Origin: Endothia cerciana
Taxonomy: Eukaryota; Ascomycota; Sordariomycetes; Diaporthales; Cryphonectriaceae
Reading direction: 5' to 3'
Assembly (NCBI GenBank): GCA_026119935.1
Contig: JALRMH010000009.1
Span: 895,429-959,428, forward strand
DNA length: 64,000 nt
In this document: positions 37,164 through 48,600 of the stretch, in pieces
How positions within the stretch are numbered: position 1 is the first letter of the stretch
Layout: each line of letters opens with the position of its first letter
The notes under the pieces: generated by a model
What the model saw: only the letters and a program-made list of their open reading frames with translations
Databases searched by the model: none
What the model was told of the DNA's origin: nothing
Made by a program: the position numbers and the translations under genes

Positions 37164-37673
37164 CGACAAGAGCCTCATGTCGCACTGCGCATAATCCAAA
37201 TCGACTTCCGACCCACGGGCCTTCTCCGAGGGTGCAGCTTGGTACGGACCTTGACCTCGGGATCTCCCACGATTTATGAAGTCGCAGCTGCCGCAGCCTC
37301 CTCGCCTGACCACCGACCACCGAGCAATTCCCGTACGAGGCAGACTCCCCACCCGCGCCCCCGAGACATCGCCAGTCTTGATACCAGTAGCGTTCGCGTC
37401 CGCGTCACCTCACCTAACCCGCTACAGCGACCACGAACACGCGATCCTCTACGACGACGACCCGCCATCGTGGTCTGTGCGGCCTATCTTGGCCGTGTTC
37501 CCCTTCCCGTCGGCCACCCTCAGGGCGCACCTGACGACGCGACTAGAATAAAAAAAAATTTAAAAAAATTAAAAACCCCCCCCCCCCAAAAAACCACCAC
37601 CAAAACCCCACCATATTGTCGGACTTTCAACTAGGGGGTTGTCTTTGGACGGCACAAGATTGTTCCAGTTCAG

Positions 37674-40600
37674 ATGTTCCGCCAAAGGTAAGCACAGCAC
37701 CACCATCCTCATCACGTCGGAGACAGCCCAGCCCAGCCCAGCCCAGCCTCTCTTGATGCATCGTGGTCTCTGCTGCGCCATGTCGCGGAGATATGCGACG
37801 CCCTACACAGCAACCCGGTCGCGGCCTTGCCCTACGTTATCTCATCTCAGGCCTGCGCCAGATGCTGGCGCCCAGTGTGCTGGTGTCCAGGAGGGGGGCG
37901 GGGGGCTTCCTGCCCCAGAGTCCCCTCACCGGATCGACGGGTGAGGGCCTGAGGAGATGATGACGAGGCTGGGCTGGCCGCGCGGACATGATTATCGAGG
38001 ACAGAACAGGACAGGAGACAGGCTAACACCATCGGCACGGTCTACAGGACAAGCTCGCAAAAGCCGGGCGACGATCTCGTCGCCAATTTTAGACAACAAT
38101 TCCCGGAGATTGCATCAGGCTCCTCAGCCGCCGCCTCTGCTGCGCAAACGGCCACGGCTGGGAACCCCGGCGGCGCCTCTGGTGGTCAGGACAGGTACGT
38201 TCTAACACGTTCAACTTCCTTCATGCCCCATCTCCTTACCGGCCCGGCCTTTTGTCAAGTTGTGGATCAATCGTTGTTCTTTTGCCGTACCAGTCGGGCG
38301 GTTTCAGTCTGGTGGGGAGATCGTCCCTTCAGGCGCGCGGCCCGGTGTTGGCCGTGGCCGGTACTACTCGTAGTGCAGAGAGTACTGATCTGCCTGGGAT
38401 TCTGGGCACCGCACTGCACCCCCTCCCCTACCTCACCTCTAGCCTACCAGAGGCAAGTGGAGTGCAGCAGTCCCAAGGTGGACATGCGCTGTGGCTTTGC
38501 CGAGGCGCGCCGCGCTTGGAGGCTTCGCTGTGGCTCGCCTCGACCATGCCCTGCCCCTGCCCTGCCCTGCCCCTGCCCTGCCCTGCCCCTGCCCTGCCCT
38601 CAACTCGACCATGCCCTGCCCTGCCCTGCCATGCCCTGCCATGCCCTGCCATGCCACGCATGCAGACAACAGCACATGCTGTGCGGATGGTGGTCGTCGG
38701 CCCTCTGGGCTGGCTGGTTACGTTGGTGCCGCAGCCGATCGTTCACAACACTGCCTACGAGAGACTTCGATACTGACTTGTCGGTACAAGGAACCCGGCT
38801 TTGGGCCATGAGGTGTTCCATGACCAAGATCCCACCCCCAGGGCCACCAACGAGCCCTGGAGGTTCACGCCCTCTCTGATGGACCCGAATTCTTTCTCCT
38901 TCTCTACCTTCGCCAACGCGCCGCCGGGCTACTATACACCGACCCCGGGAGGAACGAATACCATCTATCACCCTCAGGCTGGTGACCTGCACACCCCAAC
39001 GCTGAGTTTCGGCATGGGCCTGGGCACTCCCCTCTCCATGCCCACCGCTGATCCTGCCTTGCAATCCGGTCCCTCCATGGTGGACATGAGTGGCTTTCAC
39101 CATGGAGCCCCTGGTATGCATCCCAGCCAGTTTCACCACCAGGCGCAGTTCAATCCTTTCGTCCAGCCTCATCCACAGCAGCAGGCCTTCGCGCCTTCAA
39201 CATTTGTCCACCGGGACACGGGCTACGAGACTATGGACCAGGACGGTTCCCCGATGGACTCCGATCCCTCCGACGATGCCCGTCTGGGATCTATCGACAG
39301 TGCTTTCCAGGGTCAGTCCCCCCTGATCGGCTTTCAGCAGAGGCAGTACGGCATGGCTATGCATATGCCCATGCACCCATCAGGGGAAAAGTTCCGGTTC
39401 CACGTCACCCTGAATGCCCCGACAGCCATGATCAAACACGCCGACGAGATTCCCGTCACGTACCTCAACAAGGGCCAGGCGTATTCGCTGTCCATTCTTG
39501 ACACCACGCCTACCATTCCCATCGCACCAGGAACGCGCTTCAGGACCTTCGTGCGGGTCTCTTTCGAGGACGACCAACAACGGCAGAAGCCCGGCGTCTG
39601 CTGGAGTCTGTGGAAGGAAGGTCGAGGAACGAACGAGGCCCATCAGAGGGGGGGCAAGTTGCAGGCCGTCGAATACGTCGAGGCCGGCCAGCCAGCAGAA
39701 GGCGACGACAAGAGGACAAGGGTCGAGCTGGAGAGCGCGTCCTTCGACGGGTTTTCAGTGATCTGGACACCTGGCGTCAACGGGGTCGTCGAGTGTAACG
39801 TGGCCGTGCGCTTCAATTTCCTCTCGACCGACTTCAGCCACTCCAAAGGTGTGAAAGGTATTCCGGTCCGCCTTTGCGCCAAGACGAGCCTCCTGCCATC
39901 CGACGGCGCATCGCCAGGGGGTGAGGCGCCTGAGATATGCTACTGCAAGGTCAAGCTCTTCCGCGACCACGGCGCAGAGCGCAAGCTGTCCAATGACGTT
40001 GCCCACGTCAAGAAGACAATCGACAAGCTCAAGCAGCAGATCGCGCAGGCCGAGAGTGGGCTGAAAGACTTTGGCAAGCGGAAGCGGGCTGGCGGCACGC
40101 AGTCGAAAGGAGCTGTCGACACCCAGAGGCCCGGAAAGGCCCCTAAGCACAAGCGTACGTGGTCCATGTCGTCGGCGAGTTCTGCAGGCGGCGCGGGCGG
40201 CGGAGCTCGCAATGCGTTGGAGGAGGACCTGCATTTCAAACTTCAGACGCTGCAGGACATGTTCACGAGCACGCGTCCGGTCAGCGTCCTATATCTCCGT
40301 GGCGAGGATCTGGACGACCCGGACGCACACCCGGTCTCCCTGCCAGGAGAGTCTCTCGACCTGACCAAGATCGAGTCTCGGGACAGCACAGCCTGGAGGG
40401 ACCGCAGCACGCACAGCTCGGTTACCGGATCGCTGGTCTCACCGTCCCCAAGTTCACTGTCCCTCCACTCCGCAGCGTCGGTCAGCGGACCAAATGCGCC
40501 GTGGCAGGACCGCACGGCCATCGGATCCGACCCATCATCCCGACAGGGCTCCGCTCAGCCAACGCGTGTTGCCAAAGCGGACGTTGCAGGGAACCTCAGT

Positions 40601-41047
40601 GGCTGGATCGAGGCTCTCGGCGTGGATTCCTCCTACCGGCCGCCGCCAGAGCGGCCCGTGCGGCCGGTCGCTTGCTTCTATCTCAAGAGGAAACCGTCGG
40701 GACCCGAGGCGCGCGAGTACCACAAGGCCATCTACGTGATGCAACGAACCCTCAACGAGTTTGTTGTCCGCGTAGCATCGAAATGGAATATCGACGTCAA
40801 CCGTGTTTCGCGGGTTATACACACGCTACCGAACGGGCTCGAGATCGAGATGGATGACGACGTCATACGGGAGCTTTCCGAGGGGCAGGATATGACACTC
40901 GACATCGTCGAGCTGAGCCCGCCCAAACAGCCAGTCAAGCGGGAGTGGGAGATGACCCTGGACGATGCACCAGGCGAGGAGGATGATGATGCAATCACCG
41001 GTCAAACGCTGCAGCAAACCAGCTACGAACTTCGGCTTACCTTCTGA
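37674..41047 (+). CDS. grhl: Grainyhead-like CP2 transcription factor
   Basis: The three-exon model is 37674-37687 (14 nt), 38048-38194 and 38842-41047, giving 788 aa. The spliced start is MFRQR, then TSSQKPGDDLVANFRQQFPE, then RATNEPWRFTPSLMDPNSFS, which matches fungal CP2 proteins. The CP2 DNA-binding domain spans about residues 235-450 with EKFRFHVTLNAPTAMIKHAD, TYLNKGQAYSLSILDTTP and GVNGVVECNVAVRFNFLSTD, followed by a coiled-coil-like KKTIDKLKQQIAQAESGL. The C-terminal dimerisation-like region includes CFYLKRKPSGPEAREYHKAI and FVVRVASKWNIDVNRVSRVI. In animals the family controls epidermal barrier genes. The Neurospora homologue (csp-2, as I recall) is needed for conidial separation. Both introns are long for a fungus (360 and 654-class; the second runs 38195-38841), so an extra small exon inside intron 2 cannot be excluded. 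Confidence 0.9.
38545..38655. repeat. (CCCTG/CCATG)n minisatellite inside CP2 intron 2
   Basis: About 110 nt of pentameric CCCTG units mixed with CCCCTG and CCATG variants, ending about 190 nt before the CP2 exon 3 acceptor. A perfect 19-nt higher-order unit recurs. Confidence 0.9.
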
Positions 41048-43871
41048 TTGATACACGGCAGTGGGAGGCGGAGCCTCGCGTTCACTTTGTCTTCTCGAGA
41101 TGATATCTCTTTAGACTCAAGTCTTTTGTAATCCCTCACCATACGGATCGATCCGAGCAGCGGAAAGGTCACTACGTACACGAGCATACACGCATACGCA
41201 TCATTTGAGAGTTGATTTTCCGGCATATAAACCACACATATACGCGGCGTTGGCAACCAGCCTTTGAGATACCAAGTGCCCCGATTGAGGGCCAGCTTCT
41301 GGATATTCCTTGTTGCCAAGAGGGGACAGTCTCCTTTTCTTTTCTGTCAAGGGCGAGGAAAACGGGCTTTTGTTAGAAGGACGAGCGACGGCATCCGAGT
41401 GGAGGCATGGGTTTCTGCAAACATCTACACGGGCATTGGGAAAACATGGAACATCATCTTGTGTTGTTTTGTCCTACACGGCATGCAGGTGCTTACTTGT
41501 ACACGAACGTGGACGGGTCGGCTGAGACGCTGGCATTGATGCCTGGCCGAGGGGAAGCAAGATGAAGGAATGTATAGTCACCGAGACTCTAGTGATGGAT
41601 ATACCTCTTGTTGAATTCGGAGGGCCTCATGGATCGACTTCGTGCGCACACCTCAACCCCAACCTTCTCTTCAGAAATTGACATTCGATACCTATCTACG
41701 ATGTGGCCCCGGGAGACGAGGCGTATAGGTGCTTTCCTCACCAGTTCCGTGCACGGATGGCGTTGGTTGCCCTTTAGTGGCTTCATCTCCGGGGTAGGAT
41801 TGCGCGCTGCCACTCTTTTGAAGTTCCTCTTCCCGCGGCTGGTGGTTAACTCACGTCGGTCAGAACGCGATCCTCACCTGCGACTGGTTGGGCCGACTGA
41901 TGGAAAAGACCAGTTCCTGACACCACGGACGGGCAAGGTGGCCCAGAGTGGGTGAGATGGTGGATCGGACAGGCTTAATCTCCGCCTAGGCCATGTGGGA
42001 ATGAATATCTGGGACCGGTAAACCCTTTTCCTTGCGGTCTCCTCCCCCTTCCAAGATATGCACGCACCGGCACAGAAGCAGAATCGGCCAGTATTTCTGC
42101 TACTATGTAGTACATGCCCGTGGTAATCTGCTGTGTACCTAGACTCAATGCACTGGAAATTGAGACCGATAAACCCTCCCCCCCCGCCTGGCGCCCGCTC
42201 AGAGAGGTCCCTGTCAGAACCCTTCTCGGGAGCGCGATTGGAAGACTCAACGTCGAGGCGCTAGGCACGGGTAATCTCGCCTGTCACTGTTCTCGCCCCT
42301 CCTCAGAAGGGAGGGTGGAGGGCCACTATACTTGTACAGCACCACATGTACGGTACTACTTGCCATCCCCATCCTTCCCATTCCGCCTCTCCTGTTAGGC
42401 TGCCCACGGCGAATGCCTGGTCCGGGTGCGCAGTGCAGTACCCTCGACAAGGTACCCACACGTAGAGAAGACGGCCGTACACAGTGGAGGGACTCACCTG
42501 CTACCTACACAGAACGCTACCCTGGTGCTGCCCGTCTGAGTCCGGGCGACCGTGGTGTGCCTAGGCGCCGTTGCGAGGTTGAGTCGCAGCCCGGAGGCCT
42601 GCGCTGTATGAGCGCGGTCGAACAGACTGGGCCTCGGGACATGGGGCAGATTGGGTCCAGGAGGTCCAGGAGCTGCGGTGGAACCCGTGCCGTTAACACC
42701 ACAAGCCCAAGGACGTCGACGACCGTACGGGGGGGGGGGGGGTACTGCGGTGATGGCCTCTAGCTAGGCGCGCCCACCGGATCGTCCGTGCCGAGGTTTT
42801 GGCGGCCATCGACAGCCAGAGCCCGTCCCACAGTGCGTCTTGTACGTAGCCTTGTCTCTCCAGGCCACTGGACGAGCACAGGTCCCATAGGTCGACGGCA
42901 TGAGAGATCCCGCCAAAGGGGGCCAGTCACGCCACCCCGGGGCCCTCGTAGGTCTACCAATGGCCTCGAGATGACGTGTGCTCTGCCGTGCCGGCCGCCT
43001 GCGCAAGCGTGTCGTTGGCTGGGAAGAGCAAGCCACACCGGAGGGCATTGCTCGCCGTCCTGGTCCCGGCGGGCTAGTGCATCAGACGTGGCGAGGCTTG
43101 CGCGTTCAGCCACAGGGAATGGCCCGGCGAGAAGCTCGGTGTGGCTTGTACAGGTACTACCCCTATGCCTGACCCTCCGCACGCCCGTACTCGCTCGTGT
43201 CTATTGTGTTGTGGGAAAACCAGGCGGCCTCGGGACTCCGAGGCTGATGATAAGGTGGTGCAACCCCTCACAAGGACCGCGTGGAACTTGGTGACGGTCG
43301 ACGGGCCTCGGGAGAGAAGGGGGGAGGGGGGGCACGGCCTGGCGTCAGGCGTACCTTGCGGGCTGCAACTGCGCTGCAACTGCGCTGCGCTGCGCTGCAC
43401 TGCGGCCAAGCGGTCGCATCACGCAGCCATGCTGTGTCTCGCCGGGGGACGCTAGGGCAAGGTTTGATGCGGTGCGGCATGGATGGGCTGATCCCCCATC
43501 ACTCGCCACATCTGGTCTAGACAGTCCGTGGCGCCTACCGGCCGGGCTCGTCTGGGGCTGGGCATGGACCGAGACGTGGGGGCCCGAGGATAGGAGAATA
43601 ATCCGAAGAGCAGCAGGTCGGTTGGGAGGGGAAGGGGGGGGGGGGGGTGTGAGGAGTGAATGGATACTCCACAACGCACGGCCAGCACTTTTTGGATCGC
43701 TCCCTTGGCTGTGCCGGCTGCCGCGGTTCCGAATCCGGGTGTCGCGCGCAATGGTCCAGAGTCCCGATGTGGCAAGTGTCGATTGCTACAGCAGTGTGTG
43801 GGTTATGTCGATCAGCTGTGTGGTTTTACGACCTAGGGCTACTTACTATGAGAAGGGTGAAGGGGGGAGGG

Positions 43872-43911
43872 GGAGGAGGAGGAGGAGGAGGAGGAGGAGG
43901 AGGAGGAGGAT
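43872..43911. repeat. (GGA)n microsatellite
   Basis: About twelve GGA units directly after a G7 run. Confidence 0.95.
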
Positions 43912-44317
43912 GCCCCAGGGCCGTGGGCTGCCTCCCTCCCGGGCCGTGGGTGGAATCGAGACCCCCAAGAGAGCCTCAACGAAGCACTCGACCGGCGTGC
44001 GCGGGACAAAACCGCCATGCTGGAGCGGCCAGGGCTAGAGCGTTCGGGGTCACGGACAGTGAAGATCTCGCGGGGCTCGCCGAGTGAGTACCTGCAGGGC
44101 ATGTACCCGCCAGGGAAGCTGATCTCTGACGCGGGATGGGCCTCTAGCGTCACCAGCCACAGCCCAGGGCGGGTGGATGCTGGCCTGGACCTCTGGATGG
44201 TCGACAGTTGAAGAGTCGTCGCGACCGCGAGCCCCAGTGGCCGGGCGATCAATATGCATGTTTCAGCTGCCACGGTGGCTCCCTGGATGCCACGAGGCAC
44301 ACACAGGCACGCTGGTC

Positions 44318-44350
44318 TGTCCCTCGCCCTCCCTCGCCCTCCCTCGCCCT
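44318..44350. repeat. (CCCTCG)n-type repeat
   Basis: Three to four 9-nt units of CCCTCGCCCT type in direct tandem. Confidence 0.8.
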
Positions 44351-45629
44351 TCCCTGGTGCTAGGCGCGCACCCAAAAGCCAATGAGACAAGGCGCCTGCA
44401 CTGTTGACTGACACAAAAGGCAGTGTGGTCGTTAAGGTCGCCACAGATTAGATGCTGTCGCTGGCCCCGGCCTTGCGACACAGCAGCTCGCTATAGCAGT
44501 GAGTACCCTGGGTGTGCGCCCTCCACCCCCCCCCCCCGACCGCCATGCGGCCTTCGTACCTATGCTACCTTCCCACTCACCGCCGACGGCGGGCGGGCGG
44601 CATCATGGGGTCCTATTGTTGGTCGTTGCGGTGCCTTAGGTGTAGCCACTACCACCCCAACGTGATTACTACTACTAAGTATCAGCATACATGGCTTGAC
44701 CGCATTCGCCACACATTGCCGTTTTGGCCATATGGGGTCAAGCCACGCGGCGTCAGTGTCCCTCTGGTCGCCAAGGTATGAAAGCAACCCAATTACATCC
44801 CTCGAAACAGCCCTGAAGTTGCCGAATGAGGCGGTCGGCCTGGGCCGGGGGGGGGGGGGGTGGGGGAAGATCGCCATCATTCGCCACAGTTGGGGCTGGA
44901 GGCCGCCCGTTTGAGGGTGCCCGGCGGCGGCGGGGGTGAAAAGAGGCTGGTCTTTGGGGCCGGCCCTGGACGGTGCGACGGCGTGACGGTCCACACTCTC
45001 CATCGCGCCGGGAGCGACGCCAGGCCGTTGGCGAACAGCGTTGCGGTCCGGCAGCTAGGTTCGTGCCGCACGGGCATCATACAAGCTTGTCAAGGTAGGT
45101 AGGCTCAACAGGTGAGCTGTCGGCCTCAGAGGACACATCCCGGGCGGGCAGGCCGGGACACTGAGGCCTCGGGCTTCAACCTCCGTCCGTATTGCCAACG
45201 CCCATCGTATCGAGGTTGGACTCAAGATTGATGTCTAGATACTCTTTAGCGAGGAGCAGCGTCCTCGGTCTGGGCGTTCTAATAGGTTCTGTCCCTTAGC
45301 CGACACACGAGCTCCACAGTTGAGAAAGGTGCCGCGGTTGTGAAAAGTTTAGAAGTAATACAAGTCGGCGTCTTGGGATATGAAATAGAATATTGCAGGG
45401 ATAATTACATCCGTCTTCCATGTACCTCGACAGTTCCTTTCTCGAGATGTCCAAATCTAGATAGTCATCACCAACTGACCACTCACACTCTAGCCAAAAC
45501 AAAGAAAGAAAAAATTGGAAAAATTGAAAGAAAAAAATTGTTGGAAAAAATTGCACGGCTTTGAGCCTTGCAGAGGTCTGCCCGTTCAGATGTTGGGCAG
45601 GTTGTCGAAAGGGATTGTCATGCCGCCGA

Positions 45630-48600
45630 TTACAAGGCAAGCATCAACATGGTCACGGTCACGAACCCGAGGAGCCCGGCATGCAGAACGGTGCGCGCCG
45701 AGCCTGCAGTGACGTAGGTAGGGGTTGGGCTGGGTGGCCCGTAGGGCACAATTCCCGTCGACGCCGCAGTGGGGGTCCGTGTGGTGAGGGATCCCACCGC
45801 TCCGGGGTGGCTGCTACCGGCGCCCATGGACGAGGCCATCGCCGTCGGGTAGCTTGACAGCATGGAGATGGTCTCGACGTCGGAGAGTATCAGCGTCGCT
45901 GTCGATGTCTCCACGCCCGAGGAAGCCGCGCAGCCGTAGCATCTGCCTCCGACTTGGAAACCAGGAACGGACGTCTTCACGACGGCGCGCTCGCAGGTCT
46001 CACACATCTGGACGGCAAGGGTGGGCTCAGGGTCGGGCGACCTGGTATTGCTGGTCTGTGATGACGCGTCAGCGGAGGGCTTTCTGCATGTGCCAAGCTC
46101 TCTGAGACTTACCACAGTGACTGTGACTAGGTCGGCGTCAGATGGCATTCCGAGGGCACAGATGTAGCACGGGACGTTGGGCACCGACGTGGCGCAGATG
46201 GACCGTGTCAGCATCTCATACGTCTCAGTCGATGTTGTCGTGACTGTGATCTTTGTCAACTTGCGAGGCCCATTCTCACGGGCAGGCAAACTTACCAGTT
46301 TGCCCCTCGGGGCACATTTCGACCTCATCAACCATGATGATGACTTCCACGCCGACCCATCGGTCGCACCCATCCGTTGACTTGGCACCGGACGAGGGGG
46401 AAGTCGTGGCCGGCACCGGGGAAGAGTCAGGATAACTATACGCGCCAAGGAGTGACGCTGAGGTTGTGCTTGCAGACCCTAAACTTGTCAAAAATGTGCT
46501 CATGGGCCTTGAAATAGTAGGGCCTGTCTCGAGCGAGAGCGATACAGGCCCTGTCCCAGCCGTTGTTGATAGGTCCCCGCCGGAAAGCGAGATAGAGGAC
46601 GATCCCAAGGCGATGGAGGATTGTTGCCAGCCTGTAAGCATAGAACTGGAGACAGAGGGTCCTAGGATGCTTGTAGAGCTATCTGTATTGCCACCGGAAG
46701 CGGATGGCGAACCGGTTGTCGAGGCCGAGCTGCCAACGGAACCGGTGACTGGGGAGGTTGTGGGGACACCAGATGTCGGATCAAGGTCCGGTACACCGGC
46801 TGTGCTGCTCAAACCCCCGCTGGCTAGAGACGTTGAGGCTTCTGAGGCTTCTGAGGTCATCCTGGGGGATCCATAGGGAGTTGGGGTAAGTTCGTTCGAC
46901 GAAGGCGACCCCTGATACGATGATGACGACTCTGGCGCGAGACTCGAGATTCCTCCGCTGGCGGAATAAGGCGTTGACGTGAGAATCTACTCTCGTGTTA
47001 GCCAGCCATGTCACACCCGTTGGGCAGACGCCAGTGCTCACTTACAGCATATGAGCTCGACCCGCGCATGGTTGTCTCGCTCTCTGAGCTTGATACCGAG
47101 GGACTGAGCGAGGGTGAAGCCGGCCTTGAAGAGGAGCTCAAAACCGTCGTAGCAGGCAATGTTGATCCTGTGGAGGATGAAGGATTGCCATTACTGGTGG
47201 TCGCCACGGAGCTGCCGCCACCCCCAGGCACCGATGAGCTGGAGATCTGAGCCGCCGGGCCTGTTAACAATGCGCTGCTTGCTGAAGATGGGGAGCTCAA
47301 GCCGACGCTGGAGCTGAGCTTGCCGGTACTCGATAGCGAAGAGGCTTCAGGAGAGACGCCAGAGGATGTTGGCTTGTTACTTCCGGATGTGGTCTCAGGG
47401 CCAGTGCTTGAAGCCATTGGTGCCCCAGACGTTGAGGATATCAGCACCGAGGACAGGCCAGAGCTGGTAGAAATAAGTGCACTGGAAGACCGTCCAGGTG
47501 GCACGAGAGATGGCCAAGGCAAAGACGGAGATGATGAAACTTCAGTCGGTAGGGCAGGTGAGGTCTCAGCAGACGAGGAAACTGGTTCAGACCCAGCCGT
47601 CGATGAGATCCCAGCAGCCGGATAGCTAGAGGCGGATGAACTTAATGTGGCCAAGCTGCTCGTGCCAGAAGGCAAGGAGGATGGTGCAGGGCTCGACAAG
47701 ATGGATGCAGCACTCAATGACGGAACTGTGGCTGTCGTCGATTCAGGACCGCTCCAGCCAGTCGTACCGGAGCCGCTATGCCAGATAATGGGCAAGGATA
47801 AAGAAGAAACAACAGGACCGGTCGTTGTGCCTTTCCCACTACTTGGTGCCGTGGTGGATGAGCTGAGGGTAACGACAGTGACTTCGGTGGTTGTAAGATC
47901 CGTAATCTGCGCCGTGGACTCATTGGTGGCGACGATTGTGACATAGCTGCTGGTGAATGTCGTCGGTATATGCGTTGTCAGGACGCCGCTGCTGGAACCC
48001 GTTGCAGAGACCGCTGCCGATGTAGTCGATGAGCTCAAGGTCAGGGTCTCGACCACGGTAGTTGTCTGGTCTGTCACCTGGGAAGTCGAGCGATTCGTAG
48101 CAATCGTTGTCACGACGCTCCTAGTTATGGTGGATGGTAGACCGAGACTTAAGGGAAGGGATGAAGTCTTTTCGGTGGATGACGGCGCTGATGATGAGCG
48201 CGGTCCGCCCGGCGAAGAACCACTTGAAGAATCCAATATTGATCCAGTAGCGCTTGAAGATGGACCTTCTGACGTTCCAGTACTCAATGATGAAGAGCTT
48301 GGCGACAAGATCCCAGACGACGTAGCATTTGGTGAAGGTATGCCCGAGGACAGCCAGCCCGAGGACGGCGAGCTCGGAAATGGTAGCGCTGTAGCCGACA
48401 CTACCGATGAGGTAGGAATCGGTTCAGAAGTACTCGCTGAGCTTAGGCTAGACAACATACTGCTCAAAGTAGACGGGACCGGTGGAGAAGTGCTTGAAGG
48501 TGGCCAGCCCGAAGATGACAGACTCGAGCTTGGTAAGCTAGATGATGCTAGCTCCGAGGACGAGGATATGGCTGAGCCGGAAAATGGAGCAATTGAGAAG

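Larger units (their letters stand above)
28301..37673. other. 9.4 kb gene-poor region with microsatellites and G/C homopolymers
   Basis: No gene is supported across this stretch. It contains GA, GTT, ATG and CCCCCT microsatellites, poly-G/C tracts at 31,223-31,236, 32,539-32,551, 32,909-32,922, 34,980-34,993 and 37,576-37,587, and short A/T-rich islands at 31,930-31,970 and 33,165-33,220. A 200-codon frame at 29,667-30,278 has no recognisable motif. From about 36,450 the plus strand is pyrimidine-rich and is probably the promoter and leader of the CP2 gene that follows. Confidence 0.5.
41048..45629. other. 4.6 kb intergenic region
   Basis: No gene is supported. The left part is the CP2 3' flank. 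The rest holds a GGA microsatellite at 43,872-43,911, a CCCTCG repeat at 44,318-44,350, and homopolymers at 42,729-42,742 (G), 43,634-43,647 (G), 44,526-44,537 (C) and 44,847-44,860 (G). An AT-rich stretch at about 45,500-45,550 lies just downstream of the giant minus-strand gene and may be its polyadenylation region. Confidence 0.5.
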
